A DNA stretch of 64,000 nt, from positions 5,580,001-5,644,000 of the forward strand of contig OX359194.1 of assembly GCA_947172415.1 (NCBI GenBank), in the 5' to 3' direction. Below, piece by piece: positions 1-14,800 of this stretch. This DNA is from Chondrosia reniformis. Taxonomy: Eukaryota > Porifera > Demospongiae > Chondrillida > Chondrillidae. A model generated the notes under the pieces. It made no database searches, was not told the origin of the DNA, and worked only from the letters and a program-made list of their open reading frames with translations. A program made the translations under genes and the position numbers. Position 1 is the first letter of the stretch, and every line of letters begins with the position of its first letter.

Positions 1-298
1 TATGTACAACTATATACAATGTACAACTATATAGATATATAAATGGTATGTAAATGGGTAAATAATTATTCCATTGATCATGAGTGTGCAGCTGCAGGCT
101 AATATGGCAAAGCGTGTCGATTTGTTACTGGTTTTGATTAGATTGGATTGGTCTGTACCACTGGCATTATGTAGCATTATGTTGTAGCTCTGGATCTGGA
201 TGATATTGTTTATCCTATGTACGTACTAACAATCTTTCACATCTCAACTGTACATATTTTTTAATATTATTTTCAACTACGTATATCTTCATCTGCAG

Positions 299-2538
299 TT
301 ACCTTATCAGTACCTCCAAAGGTCACTGGTGTGTTTATAAGAGTTGTATTTACTAAAGTACCTACTCTCACTGTTAGCTGGACACCAATAACTGATTTTG
401 ATTATGACATTTCATACACTGTGTGGTATTCTACAAGCAGTGGTACCACAACAGAACCACCATCTGGAGCATTAAATGTGTCAGGTATCACTGGTACATC
501 AACTATACTGAGTGGACTTGCACATGGTACAACCTACTATATTTGGGTAGCAGCAATTTCATCAGTTGGTGAAGGACCTTTCAGTACAAGAATGATAAAG
601 AGAACGTATAAAGGTATTACTGGAAAGGAGCATTCTATGTATTAGCATGTATATATAGAACCTGAGAATTTTGTCCATGCAGTACGTATCATATATACAG
701 TTTGAGCCATTGACCCTCACAGTGTATATATACGTATATCAATGTCTCCAGTCTTATCTTATATACATGATAGTCCATCAATAGCTATACACATTTAATT
801 GTGAATATACTTTTGTGTTTCCTGATCACAGCTCCAGCACAGGTTGAAAAGGTGGATCTAGTGAGTATCAGTTGTGTTCAACCAGCTCTTTGGGCATTCT
901 GGTTGGCACCTTCAAGTGAACGTCCCATCCAAAACTATGAAATCGAGTACAGGTCATTAAATAGATCAACAGATTGGAATAGAGTATTGCCAAACCCAAC
1001 TAGTACATCAGTTACAATAGAGAACCTTCAATCTGGACAAACCTACCAAGTGAGAGTGAGAGCTGTGTCTGATGTTGGATGTGGAGTGTGGAGCAAGCCT
1101 GTCCTTCAAAGCACAATTAATGGTAATGTAGTACTTCTAGTGTATATACGTTGGTTGGACTTGCTCTAGCTGTGGATTAGCTGTATATATTGAGACAGTT
1201 AAAGCTTCCTTGATCGATTTCCATACTTCTTTTTTAATTTTCAAACTGTAGATACTGATGAATGTTTAGCTAACAATGGTGGATGTGATCATATATGTCT
1301 AAATACACCAGGATCATATACTTGTGCTTGTAATACTGACTATACACTAAATGAAGATGGACACACATGTGGTAAGCAATCCTGTAAAGGGAAATTCCCT
1401 ATTGTTTCCTTATTTAGAGTTCTTGTTTGACTAGAAAGAGATCTAGATACACCTTACAGTTTCACTGTATACTTGTAAATAACTAAGTTTTTATTTTTAG
1501 ATAACATAGTAACAGTCAACTTTGTGGAGATAAGTGCTTCAGGATACGAAGGACAGACTGTAGTACTAACTGTTGAGAGAGAAGGGTGGATAGCCACACC
1601 TCTTGTGGTGACGGTGAGAGTAGTAGAACTAGACATCTGTCTCTATGGAAGTGGTAAGCTGATATCACATCTGAAGCTGTAGCAGTATTTTGCTTCAGGT
1701 TGAGGTCTTGTTAATTTTACATCTTAAAGTCACAACTATATAAAATTTAATGTGTACTTTTTATCTTTCATTTGAATGTGTATTATAATGATTGGATAGT
1801 AAATGTTTTTAAATTTACAAATTCTCTCTTACTCTCCATGCTACATAGTGGACTCCATACTTTGCTTTAGGTCATTGTTAATTTTCAGTCAAAGCTATAT
1901 ATGTGTTTGTGGGAGGTTACTGGCTTAATTTGCAGTATTTACATATAATTTTAGGGAATAACCGCGATACTTTCTGTTTAAATTAATATATAGGCATACT
2001 AATTTATTTCCATTTAATCAAATTCAGAATATTCATTTAAAAGGCATGGGTTAATAAATTAGGTTAATTACTGAATATATTTCAAAGCTAAATAAATTTA
2101 TATGTGCGTATATATATAAATTGATGTTGACATTTTTATCCCTAATGGAGTCCACTTTGCAGCATAGAGAGAAGAGAGATTTAAAAATACTAATTAAATT
2201 AATCCAATCATTACACATTATTAATTAATCTATTCATTATAATACACATTCAAATTAAGTATTCATATTTGCTGAAAATACCATGAAACATGTACGCAGT
2301 CATGGTAATTTCATATGACCCAACTCATGCAGCTAATGAAGGTGATTATGTTCTGAGGAATTCTACACTGACCTTCTCTGAAGTTTACAAGTCATTTGAG
2401 AGACAGCACATATCAGTGGAACTAGTGGCCGATGAAGATGATGGAGAGAGAGATGAAGTATTTCATATTCTCATTGACACTCCCTTTGGAATACAAAGCA
2501 AGAGAAGAGTAGTCACTTGTTTGATACATAATGCATAA
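299..2538 (+). CDS. 3' part of an FN3-FN3-EGF-Calx-beta extracellular protein
   Basis: Five exons can be traced: 299-613, 832-1122, 1252-1371, 1501-1653 and 2300-2538, all joined in phase 1. Exons 1 and 2 are fibronectin-III domains (the second has the typical L-x-x-G-x-x-Y-x-V-x-V core). Exon 3 is a calcium-binding EGF domain (DTDEC start, then C-x-N-x-GGC, ending GHTC). Exons 4 and 5 form a Calx-beta domain split by an intron that contains a MITE. The frame ends at TAA 2536-2538 and an AATAAA follows 21 bases later, so the gene really stops here. The 5' end is outside the window. Family knowledge suggests a secreted or matrix adhesion protein; no membrane segment is visible. Its first FN3 exon is close to exons 3 and 5 of RPTP gene B. 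Domain calls are firm; the role is inferred. Confidence 0.75.
1770..2258. mobile_element. MITE-like element with long terminal inverted repeats
   Basis: About 95-110 bases at 1770-1862 (starting TTTGAATGTGTATTATAATG) reappear as an imperfect reverse complement at 2149-2258, with small gaps. The inner ends both carry TGGACTCCAT-type sequence. The roughly 290 bases between hold no ORF. The element sits in the intron that splits the Calx-beta domain. A non-autonomous DNA transposon is the simplest reading; the superfamily is unknown. Confidence 0.65.
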
Positions 2539-2558
2539 GTACTGCTGTATAGGCCAGT

Positions 2559-2564
2559 AATAAA
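2559..2564 (+). terminator. polyadenylation signal AATAAA
   Basis: AATAAA lies 21 bases after the TAA of the FN3-EGF-Calx-beta gene. It separates that gene from RPTP gene A, whose start codon is only about 225 bases further on. Confidence 0.6.
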
Positions 2565-2789
2565 GTATACTTTTTTGTTACTTCTACTTGAAAAATACAC
2601 CTAACAGTATGGTTATGGATAGATTATATTATATAGCTATAATTAAACCTAATCTTATTTGGCATACAGTACACAGCTGTAGAAAGGTTGGAAAAACACC
2701 TCCAGTATACGTACTTACATAATATCTACTTACCAGTTTGCACATTGATTTCTTGCTCAATGGAAGCCGATACGTTAGTGATAGAAAAA

Positions 2790-2856
2790 ATGGAAGTCGG
2801 CTCAGCTTCAGGTATTTGGATACTTCTCATTTGGATCCTTTTCTGTTCTTCTAAAG
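2790..2856 (+). other. gene A exon 1: signal peptide
   Basis: The ATG at 2790 opens a short exon with a hydrophobic run ([11 protein letters not shown]) and a GTAAGC donor, ending in phase 1 as gene B exon 1 does. This start was chosen because it yields a signal peptide and matches the phase of the Ig exon. Confidence 0.65.
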
Positions 2857-5800
2857 GTAAGCTTTTATCTCGTGTATAAGCTTTACCATTCATAATGAAG
2901 TGGGGATTCACCAATTAAAATAAGGAAAAAGAAACACTTATGTATGTCGAAAAGAGCTTACTGACAAACTGTATCTAGATATTATTTAGTATCATACACG
3001 GAGGGTATATGGCTTCGAAGGCTCTTTTATCTTGCCTACGCTCTCTCCTTCAGTTGCTTCACAACCAGCTACAACTATTACAGTTGGATCAGGTTCTCCA
3101 GTCGACATAACTGCAACACCTACCATTAGTCAATCAGTAGAGTTACGGTGTAGCAGGACACTAGCAACCAAGCAGTGGTATAGTACAGGAAGTATAGTGG
3201 AAGCCACTCCAGGTGAAGTGTGGACAACTGGTGGACTTACTAGGAAATTATGTTTTCTACATTTGCCACAAGTCATGCTGGAACATACTCTTGTCGTGTA
3301 ACTAATGACGTGATCACAACAACTTACACAGTAGTGCTTGGTAAGTTTGTACAATTAATTGCAGAGCATAGCTGTCCTATTGTGTATATGTGCAGAGTTA
3401 TGATTCAACTCACAGCCAAAGTTAACATAGTTACGTGTTTAAAACCATAAAGTAGGAACTTGTATATTTTTCAATACGTAACTTGATGTATATGTTTCAT
3501 TAACTCAATACGTAGTGTGACAACTAAGTTTGAAGGTAAGTTTAGCAAATTACATATCATATGTCTGATATGCATTGATTATTCTCTCACAGTACCAGAA
3601 AGAGTAAACAACGTTACAAAAGGAACTACAGAAACAACAGAAAACAGTATCATTCAAACACTTTCTTGGAGTGAACCTTCAACTTCAACAAATGATGCTC
3701 CAAAGTACTATACTATATATTATTCATCTTCTAATGGAACAACTCTGGAGGAAAACACAACTGACTTAGTTTACACTCTTGTGTTTCCACTAAAAAAATG
3801 AAACATACAATGTATCAGTAGCTGGCAGATCAGGACAACACATTGGACCGCGTAGTGATCACATTACACTTGTTTATAAAGGTAATATATACTAATTCAC
3901 ATTGAGCTTATAACATGCTGAGTTACTAAATATATATGTGTACACATTACTGTATTACAGTACATACTGTCTCTATACGTTACATCAGGACTGTTGCTAA
4001 TTTTTTAAGTTATAGAATTAACTTAAAAGCATATTATTAAATGCTCCCGCTTGCATCATTAATATACGTATGTATGATGACCTATGTACATATGTAATAT
4101 CTCCCAGTGAATTATTTTGCTTATCATATGTACGTATGTACGTATTTGATTAGAAATTTGGGTATTAGCCGACTATATTATGTCCAGACACTCACATCTC
4201 TACTAAACGAATTCAATCCCTCTGTGTATGTTAACTTGTTATAATATTTATAATATTAGCTATTTATTAGCTAATTGTTATAATATACATTGAGATCCAG
4301 CCATTCACATTTATACTAAAAGTATTCGACTACTCTACAGAACCACCAGTTCCCTTAGAGGTAAAAATTACTGGAAAGGCTTGCGATGTGTATATTTCAT
4401 GGAAGCCTCCCACTGACATTGGAGATCTCCCCATCACCGGATATGTTATTGAACACAGTACCACTTCCATAAAACTAAATACTACTACTTTGAATGTCAG
4501 CATATCACAGTTGATACCCAAGACAAAATATACGTTTAGAGTAAAGGCTGTGAATGCTTTAGGAGAATCATTTGTGCATGGATATGAATTATACAACTGA
4601 GGAAAAGAGTAAGTAGCACATACTGTATGTATACGTATATATAGTGAATGTGTATTAACCTAACATTGAATATGTCATACTTCTCTTACGTAATGAAAGT
4701 ACACAACTCTACTATTCACAACAGACCATTAGTGATCCTGGGAGTCTTTGTCTTTTTCTTTATCTTGATCTTCTGTGAATCCTTGGCTCTCATGTACGTA
4801 CATGATGATTTACTAATAAAATTGAATAATTGTGTAGGCATTGGAACACTCCAGATAGATCCACACTTTCCAAAAGGCATCACTATTTACAAACCTTCAG
4901 AACACTACAGATACAACTGTACTATTAGTACAATCAACAAGACTGAAATAACAATCTCCTTCACTCAACAAGATCACACAGAAAAAGATTCTTTGGAGTC
5001 TGATACTACATATGTGGTACATTGCATAGCATATGATGAGAATGGAAGTGAAGCATGCTTTGAGGCAAATGGAACAGTGAAAACATGTGAGCATCTTGTA
5101 ATGATATCTCAACCTTTACAGTACATATATTCTGTATACGTATGTGCTGTTGTTTCTGTAGTACCAGGAAAGATTACAGAAGTCAATATCAGTAAAACTA
5201 AGGTAATGGGTGATGAGGTGGAACAATATTTTACATGGATATCACCAAATTCCAGTGCAAAATACAGCTATATTATCAAATATGGTAATGCTGCAAATGT
5301 TACTAGTCCAAATGGAACATCAGTAATGACAAAGAATATAACTGTAACAAAAATAAAACATACATACACTAAACTAGTAGTCTTGACCGTTCCAACTAGT
5401 ATATACACTAAAAATGTAAGCCTGTCTACTCCAACTAGTAGAGTGACCTATAACTTTTGGATAGCAGCTAATTCATCTGCTGGAATTGGAGAATATAGTG
5501 ACAGAGTTCAGATTACATATGATGGTAAGTTTGATGTAGAACTTGAATGATCAGTTATGGCTATTTACTGTTAATAGTACTGTTAATAGTATGTCTTCAT
5601 TGCTCTTTCAGTTCCTGAGGCACCAGATTCTGTTTCATTCTCAAATATCGCATGCAACAGTATAACAGTTCAGTGGAACATAACAGAACAGTTTATTGGT
5701 AGACTACCTCACACTGGATATACAGTAAGGTATCAAAGTGAAGAAAGTGAATCAATAAGTTTAAATGTATCTAATCAGAATAGACAGATTGTGATCAGCA

Positions 5801-8800
5801 ATTTAGATGTAAACACAGTGTACACCATTGAAGTTAGTGCCAACAACAGTATTGGAGAAGGAAATGTTACTAAAAGAAATGATACTACAAAAATGAGAGG
5901 TATGCATATGATTATACATATTATCATATCATCATGTACATATACGTACAATATAATATGCACATCTACGTATTTAAATTTAAGTGCATATATATAGACA
6001 GATAATTTACTATACAAAGTATAATATGATATGTACATTGCCTTGCTCCTCAGATAATGTTACCATTGAGACTGCAGCTGTTTCCCCACAAGAGGTGAAT
6101 TTAACATTATATTATGAAGAAAGGATAAATTTCAATTGCAGCATTACCCAACATCATCCAAAAAAAGAAGTTACAATAGTATACTACAACACAACTCTCC
6201 TTATCAACAATCAAACAATACCAGATCTAGACCTACATCCATACACAACATATTTAATAGAGTGTATTGATGGAATGGGAGACTTGTGTCTTGAAGCAAT
6301 GGCCAATGTTACAACTGAAGAAGATAGTAAGTTTCTTGCTATGCACCTCTTCCGCATTATAGTACGTATATACGTACTGTATATATATTATTATTACATG
6401 AAGGAATTGGGAGTGTTTGTTGCGATCATTAAAAGAGATGAAGGGTTATTGAGCTTCAGCAACATGAATTGGTAAATTCTGAACGTTTCAACCCTGAGGT
6501 CTTCATCAGCAAAATATATAGCTACCTCGCATCTCTTATTATTATTACATGTCCAGTATGTTTATTTATAGTGTTATTATATATTATACAGAACCTTCTG
6601 GTACTCCTCAAAATCTAATGCAAAATGCTACTGCATCCACTTCTTTCACTGTAACTTGGGGAAATCCCTTAGACAATGAGACCAATGGTATTATAGTTGG
6701 ATTCACTGTACAATTATATGGAAATGGCTCAAACTCTTATGAAGTTAACACCTCAAGAACAGTACGTATATATGAAGCTACCAACTTGGAATCTAACAAA
6801 GTGTATACTGTTAATGTATCTGCATATATATACAAGGATTGGAGTAGGTCCTCCAGCTACTATTAACATCACAATTATACCAAAAGGTTTGATATAAGCA
6901 ATTTCCTTGTAATCTAAAAAATATGTATTGATTGAAGCTTGAAATTCAGCAAGCAGTTTTATGTTTATAACTAAATTAATCATGTATATACGTATATAGT
7001 CAAAGCTAATACGTATTTGTTTATCTAATAATATATAGATATATTAATGCATCACCCATCACATTAACATTGTCATGCTATATGTACTCTCATGATGGTA
7101 CTGTATATGTTTAATATTGTTAACTTTTTCAGTTCAAGGGTTCACTGCTACAGATGTAAGTAATAGCTCTATAACAGTAGAATGGGATGTTCCAACAGAC
7201 GCTTATACAGTGTGGCTTGCCAGCACTACTACAGATTCTCATGATTATGGGAACAAGGGAAGTGGGCCATTGAATGTGACTGGTAGGAACAATCACACTC
7301 TAACTGGTTTGGATGCCTACCATGAGTATAAGATTGAAATTTATCAAGGGAATGACTTGGGGAATGGATCTAAAATAAGTACAACAAACAAAACTCACAG
7401 TGCAAGTAAGTAATGTATGTATTTATGTACATAATAATGTATAAAACAGTAGAGTTAATGCACCGAATCTGTGTAAGGCAAATATGATGGAGAAATAGAT
7501 GTCTATATTTACATACTTACGTATGTACGTATGTATAAATATATTGTATTGATGTGGATAGATAAAATTATGTGAAGATATAAGCAATTCTCAATTTGTA
7601 CAGAGCCCAGTGGAACACCTCAAGATCTCACCTTAGTTGATCTGGGATCACATTCATACACTGTCAATTGGACAGAACCTAGGATTAATGAAACTAATGG
7701 GAAAATAGAGGGATTTACAGTTTCATATATGACTAAATATGGCAATGTTAACAACAAAACTACATCAGAAGTGCTTTGTGTAAAAGATTTAAATCCAGGA
7801 GAAAAATATACAGTCAATGTATCAGCATATACAGACATGGGAAATGGACCAGCAGCTACTATTGATATTACCACCATACCACTTGGTATGTACTGTATTT
7901 AAATACCTACGTATGTATATACGTATATACAGTATGTACATAATATTTAAGAACTCATGTATATATGAATATATACTTTTAATGTAGTAGTCTCTGTCAG
8001 CATTGATAACATTATGCTCTGGATACAGGAGATATGCATAACATCCTCTTGTTGAATATATATATATTTTTTTCTTACAGTCAAACAACTCTCAGTTTCC
8101 AATCTAACAAGTAGTTCTATTACTGTCCATTGGAGTGGTATAGCCAATGATTACACTGTATGGCTAAATAGCATAGCTTTAGATGATTATGATTATGGAA
8201 ACAAAGGAGGTCTCATCAATGTAACTGCTGGTGCCACAAATCACACTCTAACTGATTTGGATGCCTTTCGTTTGTATGAGATACAAGCCTACTACGGAAA
8301 CACTTTTGGAAATGGATCAATATCTAATATTACTACCCAAACTCAAAGTGCAAGTAAGCTACATGATATACGCTTAAATAAAATCCTAAGGCAATATATA
8401 TCTACATGTAGTACCCACTGAAGCCCCAAGAAGCCTGACTACTTCAAATGAAACACCCAGATCTGTTACTCTTATGTGGGCATCACCTGATGTATCAGGT
8501 ATTAATGGTAAACTCTCCGAATACATCATTAAAATCAAGAACCATTCCTATGAATGGAACATAACACAGCAAGTAATTAATATAGAAGGAAGAAGAAGAA
8601 GAGAAACTCAGGCAGATTACAATGTACGTGTTGACAACCTGACACCTAACACTCAATACAATTGGAGCATAGCAGCAGTTAATGACAAAGGAATAGGACC
8701 ATTCACTGGAAATACATTTAAAACTGATGAAGACAGTAAGTAGCCAATTCTGTCACTGAGAGGATTTATATAGTGTTATTACAAATTATATACATGGTAC

Positions 8801-11800
8801 AATATTCATATACATACGTATATAATTATAATTCACAGAACCCTCAAATGTGGAAAACCTCATGTTCTACTCCAATGACTCATATGGACCATGTTTGATA
8901 TGGGAGGAGCCATCGGAACCAAATGGAGTCATACTCAATTACACACTAACTTACTATCAAGTTAGGAATATGAAACATACCTACACCATAACAGAAGATA
9001 ATAAGTATTGTTGGACAGGTAATAACAGTAAGTTCTATAAATGCATATAATAGCTTTCAAAAATCAAGACATTATATTATACGAAAATGCAAGTTCACAA
9101 TAATGTACTGTAACACTGTACAGTACATTATATCCCAGCCCAAACCTATGTATATAAACCTAAAATCAGTGTACATACATACAACATGGCATCATTATAT
9201 TTTTATTTTTTACGTATTAATACGTATGTTACATTACAGCACTGATACCCATACAGTATATATATCAGGGTCCATGCTAGTCACTGTCTAGCAAAGTAAT
9301 ATGTACGTATATAGTATATCTAATATGTATTCTTTCTTTCATACAAACTGTTAAAAGATTTAGCAAAAGGTATTCAGTATGAGGCGAATGTAACAGCAAG
9401 TACTAGTGCTGGAGAAGGAAAGAGAATCGGAATAAAGTTTCATTATGGGGAAACAAGTACATATGCACATTTGATTTAAGCTATATGTTCTAGTTTTAAA
9501 CATGTCCTTAATTATGTAATCTTACATTTCTCCTCTGTATATAGATCCAGATGTCTCGGTGAATAACATACGTGTTGAATGGTTAAATGACTCTGCCATA
9601 AATGTAACTTGGGATCCCTTGACTTTTGATGAAGCAAGGGGATATCCCAACTACAGAATCACTTTGGAAGAGGCTTCTTTTGACACTTTCACCAATAACA
9701 CGTTTATCATCATCTCTGATTTAGATCCTAATACTGAATACAAACTAACAGTTCAACCATATTCGGGAAATAATCAAAATCCTGGTCCTGACAGTTTACC
9801 ATGTGAGTTAACTATATATCCTGGAGTTACAGTACAATACAGCAAACAATTCTAAAAGATTATACTGCGTATATACGTAGGCACAGTGTCATAACAGATT
9901 TAACTGTATCAACACATCAAGAACTACGTATAAAGATGTTGTGCAACGTTACACCTAACAACCATTGCTATATGAATTGTATATGCATGAGTACAAGTAT
10001 AATGAATCAGATATGTTATTTTGTTTTTCTTACATGCTAGATACATTTAGAAGATATCCTGAGGTTTCTGCCACTGGAGTACAAATGTGGTTGATAGCAG
10101 TTATACTAGTAGTTTTGATAGCATTAGTAGTGTGCTGTGTAATTATAGTGATATGTACTTATTGGTGAGTTATAGGGTCACTTATTTGCACTGTACATTA
10201 AGAGATACATTCTCATAAATCCTCTTCTCTCAATAATTGTACGTATGTATATATTCTAATGCAAGTACATCCATATTTATATATATACGTACGTACATAC
10301 ATATGGCTTCAATATGTATTTAGTACATTAATAAATACTGTATATACGTATATTCTCTTGGCTCAGGAATTAGTGATATATATACATTCTAATGCAAGTA
10401 AATACGTATGTACGAATGGCCTCAATATATATATAGTCAATTAAAGAAAAAACAGAAAAAATATTTTTTTGCAACTGAGGAAGTGGAATTGAAGGAAAAC
10501 CTTCATGCTTCATCTCCTATTTCACAAAAAGGTATTTCCTAGACTATTACATTATAACTTTGTTTGCTTGAATGATTTACTTCAATATTATACACTTGAT
10601 ATACAGAACTCCTAAGAAAGGATCCCATTTCAAAACATGTTTTCGCAATGCATGTTAGAGAAATGCACAAAGAGAGGGATAAGAAATTCAAGGATGAATA
10701 TCAGGTATTACAATGACCTACATATGTATGACTACAGTACATCATTTTGTTATTGTTTTTGAATGTCTGTTAGAGTTTACCACATTTAGAATATTTACAC
10801 TTTTAAAAGTTGAATTCACTTTATATGCTTTTTCCAGAATGTAACCACTTCTGAAGGAAGGACGACAGCATCAGAATTGAATCCTCTTAAAAACAGATAT
10901 GTGAATATACACACTTGTAAGTCCAAGAAAACTCATAAACCTTTTTTACGCATATGATAACATTGCAGTTAAATATTGTCTGTATGTGCATTTAAATACT
11001 ACTTACATGTTGTTATAATACATAATTATTTCTATGGCTTAAACCCTGTATATTGTATGTGTGTATATACTGTAACAGTTGATCACTCAAGAGTACCATT
11101 ACGGGAGCCTGACGACGAAGGAAATGATTACATCAATGCTTCATACATCAATGTACGTACGTGTACGTAGGTTAATTGATTGGTTTATGTATGATATAGG
11201 ATAAGGATATATACCTAAATGGTATATACTACACGTACTGTATATAGTATAGATTGTGTTGTACATATGAAGCCTTATGTTTCTGTGCAGTTTCAATACT
11301 TACAGTAAATTGTTTATGAGAATATATTATGTCACTCTACTGATCATGAGCATTTTTAAGTTCTCAAAAACAAGCTACATTCTTGAAGCAAATAAAAATG
11401 TATTTTTGATTTCAGCCCATGTTTATCACAGTACGTACATGTCTGTTATGCTGTGCATTTGCGTATACAAAACATATACTCTACTAACAGCAAGCACTTT
11501 CAAGAACTCTAAAAACAAACTACAATCCACGGAGCTAATAAAAATATACAGTGTATTTTTGATGTCAGCTTATATTAATCGTAGTACATGTCTGTTATAC
11601 TGTGCATTTGCGTAAAGAATACATATAGTCCCAAGTGTACATGCATACTGTATATTTAAATGCATAATTTATGCACCATATATATACGTATACGCATTTA
11701 TCTATTCATAATATACATATATGTAGGGATATGCTGTGCAGAGAGCTTACATTGCCTCACAAGGTAGGTGCAAGTGTATGACATCATTCTCAGTTTTCTA

Positions 11801-14800
11801 GATCTATATCAAGTATATCTCAATTGTAATGAATGCAACCTTCAAATCTCTTTTAGGTCCCAAACCAGAAACTGTGAGTGACTTCTGGCAAATGATTTGG
11901 GAACAGAGATCTACCATAATAATTATGTTGACCAAACTGGTAGAAAAAACAAGAGTAAGTACTGGTATACACCTCATTTAATGGTATATATATATATATA
12001 TGCAACAATGATTATATCATGTGCTGCATATATATTTCAAGTATGTATGTATCCATCAGACATGAAGATAGAAATACTACCATTACGACTGAGAATAATC
12101 TATATACGTATGTACGTATCTGTAAATACTATAATACATGTAATATTCCTTTTAAATGTTCATACATATATGATGTACGTATATATGCCTGTGTACTGAA
12201 CTGGTAGACTATATACATGATGATATATATAATGTGACACTTGTACTTTAGAAGCCATTTAAACAGCTAAAGAGATTGAAAAGTGTTAAGCATTTTCAGT
12301 ATTGATACATTAGACTGATGACTATTTTAAGAGTAACACTACTACACAGCCTTGCACCAATAAACTGTATAGTATATGTATATACACTCTGTTGCTGGGG
12401 CAACCAAGGCAAATATATGATGTATCCCACCAAAAACTTGGTAAATGCCTATAAGCATTATCCCACTAGGGGCAGAGTGTATAACTATTACATACGTACG
12501 TACGTGTACATCTTACAGAGTTAAATCTATAAAGAAAGTAGAATATACTATATACGTATGTTTAAAAGCCTGACCTGAGTATTACCCTGGAGTAGCTTCG
12601 CCGGAAAGTCTTACATGCAAGAGCACACAGAACTAAATTAAATTGTTTTTTTTGGATACAGCTCTACTTAACAATTGCAGTTTAGATATGTATGTATATG
12701 CATGGCTTATTCTGAGATGTCTGGTTATTGCCATATATACGTACGTATTATACAAGCTAAAGCCTGGATATTTAATTAATTATATAAGGCCATCCACACA
12801 GTCACTGTGGGTGAACTGAATTTAAAGTGTAGTCACACATCCTTACTATAGCTTGTGGTTTGGCTATATAACCAATTCTCTAACACACCTAACATATTGA
12901 ATATATTACGTATACATACGTATTACTTACCACATTAGAGAAAAAATATTTTCAATTAACAATGTGTTGGTGTTTTGTTTAGACCAAATGTGCTCAATAT
13001 TGGGAGGATGAAATAAATGGAGTACACAAACCAGGTAGAAATCTGCAGATTATGACTGTCAAGCATGAAGTATTTCCAGAGTACGACCTGAGAACATTTA
13101 GAGTAGTAAGTGGGTTACTCTGCTATGTATCTGTATATATAGAAGTTAAGGAAAACATTAAAGGATAATTTGTACAATGAAGTTTACAAGATCATGTCCA
13201 AGCAATAGCAACTAGGTATAACACAAATGACTATATATACTGTATACCAAATGTAAGATTATACATACTGTAGCTATTACCACATATCCTGCTGGTTTTA
13301 TATTAGAGAAAGAAGGGATCGGTGGAGCCACTTGAAGTGAAACACTTTCTCTACACAGCTTGGCCTGATCATGGTGTACCTAAACTTTCTTCAGCAATTG
13401 TCAGGTTCATTAGACAACAAATCAGACCTGCATATGGAGACAGTACAGCACCAATGGTGGTACATTGCAGGTATGTACGTACGTACGTATATATATCTAA
13501 AACACACAATACATGTATCAACAGTGGAATCTGTGAAAACAAGCACCTCTTTTGAACAGTTACTTACTTACAGAGGGCCACTTCAATCAAATACTTGATA
13601 TTTATGAATTACTACTTTTGCATACATACGTACTCTAGGGTTTAACAGTATACATACCTTTTAAATAACAATTAAAATTCCTTTTGGTTGATATAATGTA
13701 TGTCTTAACGATTTTGCACTTATAGTGCAGGGGCTGGTAGAACAGGGACACTCATAACTATTGATGTGATGCTTCAAAAACTACAAAATGGAGAAACTGA
13801 ACTTGATATCTTTAACTTTGTACAAGACATGAGAACTAGGAGAACATTTATGGTTCAGAATGTGGTAAAGGAAAATTGATATTTGCCTATACGTATATAC
13901 GTACGTACATATGTAACTGACATTATGAAATAATAATCTTTAGAATTTTGGTATGGTCTATAGATACGTAACAGTTATTATTTATGATACATATGTATAC
14001 TTACTGTATATAACTGTGCTCATGATTGACACAAAAAGTAATTTCCCTATATAATATTGTGTTTAAGGTTATACTACAAACCTGAGAGGTCACTCTTTTT
14101 ATAGACAGTAAATGATAGCATTTAATACAGGTATGTATTTGTTGTATTTAGAGCCAGTACATCTACATTCATGATTCCCTCAATGACTACATATCAGTTG
14201 GGGACACTTCAATTTCAGCAAATTCACTTAGAATGAAAATCAATGGCCTCAGCTATGTTGATAATGAGAATGATGTTACTGGGTTTGCTAAGCAATATTT
14301 GGTAAGCTTCAGAAAATATTTAATGATAATATTATGTCTTCTGTAACAAGTGAAAAGTCTAGCTTTTGCTTAATTAAATTAACTGCATCAAGCTTTTATA
14401 GTTAGGATTGTGAAATACTGGGAATGAAAGGGGGAGTTAATGAGACCATAAAGAGCCTGTGCAAAAGCAAGGATGCCTGTGATATATATACATATAAAAT
14501 TAGTTTTGCTATATACTTACCAATGTATCACATGTGTATATATAACATTGGAAAGGTACAGATTTATTACACATCAGCCAAGTGATGTACACTTACGTAT
14601 CAACATACGTACGTACATGAGAGGGGATCTTGTACGTATATACGTATGTAATATACATATTATTACACAAGTGTATTTTGGTTATAATTATCCATTTTCA
14701 AGAGATATGTTTTACAAGTGCAGTTGCATTAAGGTTATATGTTTATAAAGTGATTATGCCATATAAATGTACGTAGCAACTGGAGAATGTGTGTCTAGTA

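Noticed and set aside
4648-5550. A single 300-codon ORF in gene A
   Set aside because: It runs through repeat-derived DNA and two introns that happen to be open; exons 4838-5086 and 5162-5524 explain the conserved parts.
10976-12199. Several Tyr/Ile-rich ORFs in gene A introns
   Set aside because: Low-complexity TATA/TACGTA translation without motifs; the real exons (11079-11152, 11727-11763, 11857-11954) are short and flanked by splice sites.
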